In this document: positions 1-5,431 of the stretch, in pieces
Layout: each line of letters begins with the position of its first letter
Position numbering within the stretch: position 1 is the stretch's first letter
From: a bacterium UBP2_UBA2255
GTDB lineage: Bacteria; Edwardsbacteria; AC1; EtOH8
DNA: 19,230 bases
Assembly (NCBI GenBank): GCA_002347565.1
Contig: DDXR01000056.1
Location: 187 to 19,416 of the forward strand
Direction of reading: 5' to 3'
The notes under the pieces: model-generated
What the model saw: only the letters and a program-made list of their open reading frames with translations
The model's database searches: none
Told to the model about the DNA's origin: nothing
Made by a program: the position numbers and the translations under genes

Positions 1-2711
1 CCGCCGATGCGGTTCATGGCGATCGCCAGCGTCTCGTGCACTTCCTGGCCCAGCGAGCCGAAGCTCATCGCGCCCGTCATGAAGCGGCGCATGATCGCCT
101 CTTCCGGCTCGACCTCGTCCAGCGGCACCGCCGGCCCGGCCGGCTTGATCGCGAACAGCCCGCGCAACGTGCTCTGCCGCTCGGCCTGGTCGTTGATCTG
201 CGCCGCGTACTTCTTGTAGAGCTCCCAATCGCCCGTGCGCGTGCTCTGCTGCAGCGCGCCGATGCTCTGCGCCGTCCAGAGGTGCCGCTCGCCGTCCGCG
301 CGCCAGGCGTACTGCCCGCCCGGCGGCAGCGGCGCCTGGGCCGCCGCCTGCTGCGCGTCGGCATGGCGCGCCAAGGCTTCTTTCGCGATCTCCGCGAGAC
401 CGATGCCCCCCACCCGCGAGACCGTCCCCGTGAAGTAGCGGTCCAGCACGGACTGCGCCAGGCCCACCGCCTCGAACACCTGCCCGTTGCGATAGCTCCG
501 CAGCGTTGAAATGCCCATCTTGGACATGATTTTCATCAGGCCCTTGTTCAGCGCATGGATGTAGTTTTGCAGCGCCTTGGGCGCGTTCGTTCGCACGCTC
601 AGCGCATCGGTTCGCACCAGGTTTTCCACCGTCGCGAAGGCCAGATAGGGATTGATCGCCGCCGCGCCGAATCCCAGCAGCAGCGCCATGTGCATCGTTT
701 CGCGCGCTTCGCCGGTCTCGATCAGCAGCCCCGTCCCCGTGCGGAAGCCCGTCTCCCGCAAGGCCTGGTTCACCGCCGCCGTCGCCAGCAGCGCCGGAAT
801 CGGCGCGCGGTCCTCCGGCAGGTCGCGGTCGCTCAGCACGATCAGGTTCACGTCCGCGCGAACCAGCTTCAGCACCCGGTCGCACAGCTCCGTCAGCCCG
901 TGCTCCAGCGCCGGGCCGGGTTCGGCCGCCCCTGCGTCGAAATCCATTTTCACGGTCGCCGACTGGAATCCCTCGCGGTTTAGGTTGCGGATCCGCGCCA
1001 AATCCGCGTTCGACAGGATCGGGTGCTGCAGCTTGACCAACTGCGCATGGGCCGGACTTTCGCTCAAAATCTCCGGGCTGTGACCGAGGAAGGTCATCAG
1101 CGACATCACCAGCTCCTCGCGGATCGAATCGATCGGGGGATTGGTGATCTGCGCAAAGAGCTGCTTGAAATACCAATAGAACAGCTGGGGCTTCTCCGAC
1201 AGCACCGCGAGCGGCTGGTCGCTGCCCATCGAACCGACCGCCTCCGCGCCCTTGACGGCCATTGCGTCCAGGATCGTGCGGACATCCTCCCGCGTGTAGC
1301 CGAACAGCCGCTGCTGGTGCGCCAGCGACCCCGCAATTTCCTCCCCCGCGTTCACGGCGCCGTAGAAGCCGTGAATGTCAATGTGGTTTTCCTCAACCCA
1401 GCGGCGGTACGGGCGATGCCGCGCCAGATGCATCTTGATCTCGGCGTCCTTCATCAGCCGCCCCGTGGCCAAGTCCGCCAGCAGCATCGTGCCGGGCCGC
1501 AGCGATCCCTTTTCGGCCACCTGATCGGCGGGAATGCCCAGCACGCCCGCTTCCGACGCCAGCACCATGAAGCCGTCCTTCGCCACCACGTAGCGCACCG
1601 GCCGCAGCCCGTTGCGGTCGAGCGACGCCCCCACCAGCCGCCCGTCGGTGAACGCCACCGCCGCCGGCCCGTCCCAAGGCTCCATCAGCCCCGCGTGGTA
1701 CTCGAAGAATCCGCGCAGATCCGGCCCCATCGGATATTTCGGCCCCCATGCCTGCGGAATCAGCATCAGCATCGCGTGGTGGATCTCGCGCCCGCCCAGC
1801 GTCAGCAGCTCGAGCACGTTGTCGAGGTTGGCGCTGTCGCTGCCGAAATCCTCGAGGATCGGCAGCAGCTTCTCGACGTCGCGCTCGAACGCCTCGGATT
1901 TCAACTTGGGCTCGCGCGCGGCCATCGCGTTGCGGTTGCCGCGCAGGGTGTTGATCTCGCCGTTGTGCGCCAGCATCCGAAACGGCTGCGCCAAGGGCCA
2001 CGAGGGAAACGTGTTCGTCGAATAGCGCTGGTGCACCACCGCCACCGCGCTGACCATGCGCGGATCCGTCAGGTCCGGATAGAACTTCGGCACCTGCGGG
2101 GCGATCATCATGCCCTTGTAGACCAGCGTCCGGCACGAGAAGCTCGAGGCGTAGCAGTTCGGCGAGTGGTCCACCGCCTTGCGGCCCAGCTCGTGCTCCG
2201 CGCGCTTGCGCACCACCAGCAGCTTGCGCTCCAGCGCGTCGCCGGACAAGCGGCCCTTTGGTTCCGCCGCGAACACCTGCCAGAACGACGGCATGGAAGC
2301 CCGCGCCGTCGCGCCCACCGCCAGCGGATCCACCGGAACTTCGCGCCACCCCAGCGCGCTCAACCCCTCCTCGAGCAGAATCCGCTGCACCCCCGCCTTC
2401 ACGTCCGCCAGTTCTTTGCCTCCCGGCGGCAGGAACAGGAATCCAACGCCGTATTTGCCCGGCTCCGGCAGCGCAAAGCCCAGCCGCGCCGCTTCTTCGC
2501 GGAAAAACGCATCGGGCATCTGGATCAGCAGCCCCGCCCCGTCGCCCGTGTCCGGGTCCGCGCCCGTCGCCCCGCGGTGCAGCAGGTTCATCAGCACCTC
2601 GATGCCCTTCTCGACGATCCGGTGCTCCGCCCGCCCGTCCAGGTTCAAGACAAAGCCCACCCCGCACGCATCGTGCTCGTTCCGCGGGTCGTACAATCCT
2701 TGGGGGTTCAT
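1..2711 (-). CDS. gltB: Glutamate synthase large subunit, N-terminal 903 residues (cut by window edge)
   Basis: This is the large subunit of glutamate synthase (GOGAT). It releases ammonia from glutamine and channels it to 2-oxoglutarate to make glutamate. The frame is open from the ATG at 2709-2711 to the window edge, with no stop; 903 codons are present, and the family usually has about 1500. A Shine-Dalgarno AGGAGA at 2716-2721 supports this start. The N-terminal motif DACGVGF places the Ntn-type catalytic cysteine at residue 16, after a short propeptide. The class II glutaminase domain follows (motifs LLHRGATGAD, HQRYSTNT, LAHNGEINTLRGN), then the central domain. The start of the FMN/synthase domain lies at the edge (GAMSFGSLGQEVHETLAIAMNRIGG region, about residues 879-903). 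Codon use favours GCG for alanine. It lies downstream of amtB and glnK but is separated from them by 305 bp of repeats and a hairpin, so it may have its own promoter. No gltD is visible. Identification is very secure. Confidence 0.97.
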   Translation of the reverse strand, partial: MNPQGLYDPRNEHDACGVGFVLNLDGRAEHRIVEKGIEVLMNLLHRGATGADPDTGDGAGLLIQMPDAFFREEAARLGFALPEPGKYGVGFLFLPPGGKELADVKAGVQRILLEEGLSALGWREVPVDPLAVGATARASMPSFWQVFAAEPKGRLSGDALERKLLVVRKRAEHELGRKAVDHSPNCYASSFSCRTLVYKGMMIAPQVPKFYPDLTDPRMVSAVAVVHQRYSTNTFPSWPLAQPFRMLAHNGEINTLRGNRNAMAAREPKLKSEAFERDVEKLLPILEDFGSDSANLDNVLELLTLGGREIHHAMLMLIPQAWGPKYPMGPDLRGFFEYHAGLMEPWDGPAAVAFTDGRLVGASLDRNGLRPVRYVVAKDGFMVLASEAGVLGIPADQVAEKGSLRPGTMLLADLATGRLMKDAEIKMHLARHRPYRRWVEENHIDIHGFYGAVNAGEEIAGSLAHQQRLFGYTREDVRTILDAMAVKGAEAVGSMGSDQPLAVLSEKPQLFYWYFKQLFAQITNPPIDSIREELVMSLMTFLGHSPEILSESPAHAQLVKLQHPILSNADLARIRNLNREGFQSATVKMDFDAGAAEPGPALEHGLTELCDRVLKLVRADVNLIVLSDRDLPEDRAPIPALLATAAVNQALRETGFRTGTGLLIETGEARETMHMALLLGFGAAAINPYLAFATVENLVRTDALSVRTNAPKALQNYIHALNKGLMKIMSKMGISTLRSYRNGQVFEAVGLAQSVLDRYFTGTVSRVGGIGLAEIAKEALARHADAQQAAAQAPLPPGGQYAWRADGERHLWTAQSIGALQQSTRTGDWELYKKYAAQINDQAERQSTLRGLFAIKPAGPAVPLDEVEPEEAIMRRFMTGAMSFGSLGQEVHETLAIAMNRIG

Positions 2712-2759
2712 GGCATCTCCTGTTTACGATTGATTGAAGAAAAGACAACAGCCCGGCTC

Positions 2760-2821
2760 GGCGGGGACGCCTCGCCCCACCCTAATCCGGATTTCGGTAG
2801 GGCGAACCCTCCGGGTGAGCC
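2760..2821. repeat. Two short imperfect palindromes in the glnK-gltB gap
   Basis: Two words sit side by side. The first, 2760-2781, pairs GGCGGGG with CCTCGCC (6 of 7). The second, 2797-2821, pairs GGCGAACCC with GGGTGAGCC (7 of 9). Neither is in a coding frame I can support. They look like members of the same class of dispersed intergenic palindromes as 2834-2889 and 4947-4960. They form part of the gltB 5' region, but I see no clear regulatory role. Confidence 0.6.
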
Positions 2822-2833
2822 GATTCCGATTTC

Positions 2834-2889
2834 GTAGGGGTCGAGCTTGCTCGATCCCGGCTCCCGGGCGCAGCAAGCTGCACCCCTAC
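2834..2889. repeat. Compound palindromic repeat bounded by GTAGGGG / CCCCTAC
   Basis: A 56-bp element opens with GTAGGGG (2834-2840) and closes with its perfect complement CCCCTAC (2883-2889). Inside are two hairpin words. One is GGGGTCGAGC-TT-GCTCGATCCC (9 of 10 paired). The other is GGGCGCAGC-AA-GCTGCACCC (8 of 9 paired). The CGCAGC/GCTGCG core recurs at 4947-4960. I recall similar words from intergenic regions of Verrucomicrobiota-like genomes, but cannot confirm that here. It could fold into a cruciform or RNA structure in the gltB leader. Confidence 0.65.
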
Positions 2890-2954
2890 GGTTAAACTCA
2901 CCATAATAACTTAGTTTCATTTTCGGCGCTTCAATTTTTGTCGCTCGCGGAAGA

Positions 2955-2994
2955 CGCGCATCCGGCCCGGGCCCGCAAGGCCCTGGCCGGCGCG
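2955..2994 (-). terminator. GC-rich hairpin downstream of glnK (possible terminator)
   Basis: Read on the minus strand, a long GC stem begins 22 bases after the glnK stop codon. CGCG at 2991-2994 pairs with 2955-2958, GGCCGG-type segments pair inside, and AGGGCC pairs with GGGCCC around a short loop. No run of T follows in the direction of transcription. It may therefore be a pausing or processing structure rather than an intrinsic terminator. Confidence 0.4.
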
Positions 2995-3016
2995 TTTGTT
3001 CAGGTGCATGCCGTCC

Positions 3017-3358
3017 TTACCCGATCGCCGCCTTTCCGGTTTCGCCCGTCCGGATGCGGATGCACTCGGGCAGGTCGAGGATGAAGATCTTGCCGTCGCC
3101 GATGTTCCCGGTGCGCGCCCCCTGGATGATGGCGTCCACCGTCGGCTTCACGAAGTCGTCGTTCACCGCGATCTGGAGTTCCACCTTCTTCAGCAGGTTC
3201 ACCTCCGTGACTGCGCCGCGGTAGGTCTCCTTGTAGCCGCCTTGCTGGCCGCAGCCGATCACGTTCTTGGCCGTCATCTTGCCCACGCCCGCCGACATCA
3301 AAGCCTCTTTCACGTCCGTCAGTTTTTCGGGCTGGATGACCGCGATGATCATTTTCAT
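3017..3358 (-). CDS. glnK: Nitrogen regulatory protein P-II (GlnK/GlnB family)
   Basis: This 113-residue PII protein is a cytosolic trimer that senses 2-oxoglutarate and ATP/ADP and typically plugs the ammonium channel encoded beside it. Visible signatures are the T-loop with ETYRGA (residues 44-49), the B-loop TGNIGDGKIF (about 83-92) and the C-terminal RIRTGE motif. Ungapped alignment to E. coli GlnB puts threonine at position 51, where enteric PII proteins carry the uridylylated tyrosine. Tyr46 is kept. Control by uridylylation at Tyr51 is therefore unlikely, while ligand binding should be intact. The ATG at 3356-3358 has GGGAGA about 9 bases upstream; an in-frame ATG two codons later is a less likely start. 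It lies 24 bp downstream of amtB, the usual amtB-glnK order, and is presumably cotranscribed from the sigma-54 promoter upstream of amtB. The glnK name rests on that linkage. Confidence 0.95.
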   Translation of the reverse strand: MKMIIAVIQPEKLTDVKEALMSAGVGKMTAKNVIGCGQQGGYKETYRGAVTEVNLLKKVELQIAVNDDFVKPTVDAIIQGARTGNIGDGKIFILDLPECIRIRTGETGKAAIG

Positions 3359-3382
3359 TTTACGTTCTCCCGTTCTCGCGCG

Positions 3383-4726
3383 CTACTTGGTCAGAAAGCC
3401 CTGGAAGTCCGGATAGGCTTCCATGCCGTGCTCGCCCACGTCCAATCCGCCGATTTCTTCGGCGCGGCTCACGCGCAGGCCGAGCGTGTACTTCAGCGCC
3501 GCGAAGATCGCCAGGCACAGCGGGAAGCAGAACGTCCCGTAGGCCAGCACGCCCAGCGCCTGCACACCGAGGGAATGGTCCGCGCTGAACAACCCGACCG
3601 CCAGCGTGCCCCAGATGCCGCAGACCAGATGCACCGAGATCGCGCCCACCGGGTCGTCGATCTTTAGCTTGTCGAGCCCCATCACCGCCAGCACCACCAG
3701 CACGCCCGCGAGGCCGCCGATGAGCACCGCCGCCGGCACCGACACCACATCCGCCCCGGCCGTGATGCCCACCAGGCCCGCCAAGCAGCCGTTCAGCACC
3801 ATCGTCAGGTCAGGCTTCTTCTGCAGGCCCCACGACGTCAGCATCGACGTCACGATGCCCGCCGCCGCCGCCAGCGACGTCGTGACCAGCACGTACGACA
3901 CCGCGCCGGCGTCGGCCGACAGCACCGAGCCGCCGTTGAACCCGAACCACCCCAGCCACAGCAGGAACACGCCCGTCACCACCATCGGCATGTTGTGGCC
4001 CATGATCGGCCGGATGCCTCCATTGACGTACTTGCCCAGCCGCGGCCCGAGCAGCAGCGCGCCCGCCAACGCTCCCCAGCCGCCCACCGAGTGCACCAAG
4101 GTCGAACCGGCGAAGTCGTGGAAGTTCAGGTCGGCCAGCCAGCCGCCGCCCCAGACCCACGAGCCTGCGATTGGATAGCCGATCGCCACGTAGATCGTCG
4201 AAAACAGCAGGAAGCTGCCGAGTTTCACCCGCTCGGCCACCGCGCCCGACACGATCGTCGCCGCCGTCGCCGCGAACATCCCCTGGAACAGGAAGTCGGT
4301 CCAATAGGTGTAGCCCGCGTTGTAGGCGCTTGTCAGCCCGGCCGCGTCCGTGCCGACGCCTCCGCCCAGCCGCAGCCAGCCGGGAATCGCCCAATCGCCC
4401 TGGTACATCAGCCCAAAGCCGACCAGCGCGTAGGTCAGAAGCCCGATCGCCGGGATCAGCGTGTTCTTGAACAGGACGTTCACCGTGTTCTTCGCCCGCG
4501 TCAGACCCGATTCCACCGTCGCGAAGCCCAGATGCATGACGAAGACCAAGGCCGTGGCGATCATCATCCACAGGTTGTTCGTCGTGAACATCTCCGGGCT
4601 CACGGCCGGCGCCGCGTCCGCCACGGCCTCGGCCACCGCCGGCGCCGCATCCTGCGCCCACGCCGCCCCCGCGCCGGCCGCCAACAAGATTCCCAATGCC
4701 GCCATCCATTTTTCGATTGCCTTCAT
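3383..4726 (-). CDS. amtB: Ammonium transporter (Amt/Rh family)
   Basis: This 447-residue inner-membrane ammonium channel begins with a signal peptide ending near AWA (residues 22-24), so its mature N-terminus should be periplasmic, as in E. coli AmtB. About eleven hydrophobic segments follow. The twin pore histidines are visible as H212 (HDFAGSTLVHSVGG) and H366 (GAISVHLVCGIWGT). The structural aspartate is D204, and the FGFNGG motif of the pore region is at about 261-266. Length and motifs are complete. The ATG at 4724-4726 has AAGAGG and GAGGAG just upstream. The PII gene follows after 24 bp, so channel and regulator are likely made together. A consensus sigma-54 promoter sits 41-56 bp upstream of the start codon, which implies induction by an enhancer-binding protein, most simply under nitrogen limitation. 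Confidence 0.97.
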   Translation of the reverse strand: MKAIEKWMAALGILLAAGAGAAWAQDAAPAVAEAVADAAPAVSPEMFTTNNLWMMIATALVFVMHLGFATVESGLTRAKNTVNVLFKNTLIPAIGLLTYALVGFGLMYQGDWAIPGWLRLGGGVGTDAAGLTSAYNAGYTYWTDFLFQGMFAATAATIVSGAVAERVKLGSFLLFSTIYVAIGYPIAGSWVWGGGWLADLNFHDFAGSTLVHSVGGWGALAGALLLGPRLGKYVNGGIRPIMGHNMPMVVTGVFLLWLGWFGFNGGSVLSADAGAVSYVLVTTSLAAAAGIVTSMLTSWGLQKKPDLTMVLNGCLAGLVGITAGADVVSVPAAVLIGGLAGVLVVLAVMGLDKLKIDDPVGAISVHLVCGIWGTLAVGLFSADHSLGVQALGVLAYGTFCFPLCLAIFAALKYTLGLRVSRAEEIGGLDVGEHGMEAYPDFQGFLTK

Positions 4727-4766
4727 AGCCTCTTGCTCCTCGCCGATTCCCGGCTGAGTGAAATGA

Positions 4767-4782
4767 GCAATACCCGTGCCAA
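4767..4782 (-). promoter_or_regulatory. Sigma-54 (RpoN) -24/-12 promoter of amtB-glnK
   Basis: Read on the minus strand, the bases are TTGGCACGGGTATTGC. This matches the sigma-54 consensus TGGCAC-N5-TTGC exactly in both elements and in spacing. The predicted transcript start is near 4755, giving a leader of about 30 bases before the amtB ATG. It implies an AAA+ enhancer-binding protein. A gene with such a domain lies at 5432-7603. Confidence 0.85.
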
Positions 4783-4785
4783 CGG

Positions 4786-4851
4786 GATAAAGAATATACG
4801 ATGAATAGGCTTATCTAATTGCAGGGGATTCGGATAAAAATATTCTTTATC
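4786..4851. promoter_or_regulatory. 12-bp perfect inverted repeat upstream of the sigma-54 promoter
   Basis: GATAAAGAATAT at 4786-4797 is repeated in perfect inverse as ATATTCTTTATC at 4840-4851, with 54 bp between centres. The arms lie about 30-40 and 85-95 bp upstream of the predicted amtB transcript start, in an AT-rich stretch. This is where activator or accessory-protein sites would sit. A related AATATTC word with 8-bp symmetry (GAATATTC) occurs at 4902-4909. The arms do not resemble the enteric NtrC site, and the bound protein is unknown. Confidence 0.5.
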
Positions 4852-4946
4852 AGGACAAATATGGCATCAAAACAGAATTTGATAACATTTATGTCTCTGT
4901 GGAATATTCTGCGACATTTTTGTTTCTGTTCAGACTTCCGTATGGG

Positions 4947-4960
4947 CGCAGCTTGCTGCG
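4947..4960. repeat. Short palindrome CGCAGC-TT-GCTGCG in the amtB-yajD gap
   Basis: A perfect 6-bp inverted repeat around TT lies just after the yajD stop codon in the direction of transcription. It shares its core with the compound repeat at 2834-2889. It may belong to the same dispersed family or act as a weak hairpin after yajD. The rest of 4852-4946 is AT-rich, with no gene that I can support. Confidence 0.55.
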
Positions 4961-4979
4961 ACCGCGGCCCCTGCCCCTC

Positions 4980-5360
4980 TCACCCCTCCGGTGGCGTAAT
5001 CAGCCCATCCAGCTTGTCGAACGGATTGAACAGCGTGCTCGGCGCCGGTCCGTCCTGCGTCGCGCCGCCCCCGTGCCCCGCCATCGCGTTTTTCTCATGC
5101 TCGTGGTCGTGGCAATAAATGCAAAGCAGCTCCCAGTTGCTGCCGTCCGGCGGATTGTTGTCGTGGTTGTGGTCCTTGTGGTGGACCGTCAACTGCTTCA
5201 TCTTCACCCCCGAAAATTCCCGCCCGCAGCTCGCGCACACGTGCGGCAGCAGCTTCAGCGCCCGTTCGCGATACCCCTTCATCCGCGCCGCCGTCTCGCG
5301 GTGCAGCTCCGCCAGCACCCGCTCCCGTTGCGCGGCATCCATTGGCTTTTTGCTTTTCAC
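4980..5360 (-). CDS. yajD: HNH nuclease family protein, YajD-like
   Basis: This small HNH-type protein (126 residues from the GTG at 5358-5360) closely resembles the E. coli YajD family. Signatures are GYRERALKLLPHVCASCGREF (about residues 29-49), the catalytic core LTVHHKDHNHDNNP (about 57-70), and GSNWELLCIYCHDHEHEK (about 73-90). The two CxxC pairs (CASC, CIYC) suggest a structural zinc, and the tail keeps the family's NPFDKL-like motif. HNH proteins bind a metal and cleave DNA, but the cellular role of YajD is not established. An in-frame ATG at 5340-5342 is an alternative start giving 120 residues; neither start has a strong ribosome site. It lies 71 bp after the sigma-54 activator and its function need not be linked to either neighbour. 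Confidence 0.88.
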   Translation of the reverse strand: MKSKKPMDAAQRERVLAELHRETAARMKGYRERALKLLPHVCASCGREFSGVKMKQLTVHHKDHNHDNNPPDGSNWELLCIYCHDHEHEKNAMAGHGGGATQDGPAPSTLFNPFDKLDGLITPPEG

Positions 5361-5377
5361 CGGCTGTTCACTTGAAG

Positions 5378-5410
5378 ATTGGATATTGAATATTGGTTAT
5401 TGGATATTGA
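5378..5410. repeat. Tandem ATTGGATATTGA intergenic repeat
   Basis: The 12-bp word ATTGGATATTGA occurs at 5378-5389 and again at 5399-5410, with a related ATATTGG between them, giving a 21-bp period. It sits in the 71-bp gap between yajD and the sigma-54 activator, beside a C-rich tract (5414-5430). Related AT-rich words occur as dispersed intergenic repeats in several bacterial groups. No function is evident. Confidence 0.6.
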
Positions 5411-5431
5411 GGTCTCCCCCCCGCCCCCGCC

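Noticed and set aside
1393..2748. Minus-strand frame of 451 codons overlapping gltB
   Set aside because: It is a +1 shadow of gltB: Gly/Ala/Arg-rich, with no glutamate synthase motifs.
1023..2837. Long plus-strand reading frame of 604 codons
   Set aside because: It lies opposite gltB, whose minus-strand frame is open, has an ATG with a ribosome site and matches all glutamate synthase motifs. The plus-strand product is low-complexity (Arg/His/Gln-rich), as expected from a GC-rich antisense frame.
2890..2950. Possible sigma-70 promoter for gltB (TTGAAG ... TATTAT on the minus strand)
   Set aside because: The spacing is about 20 bases, too long for a standard promoter, and the hexamers are imperfect. 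It is not strong enough to annotate.
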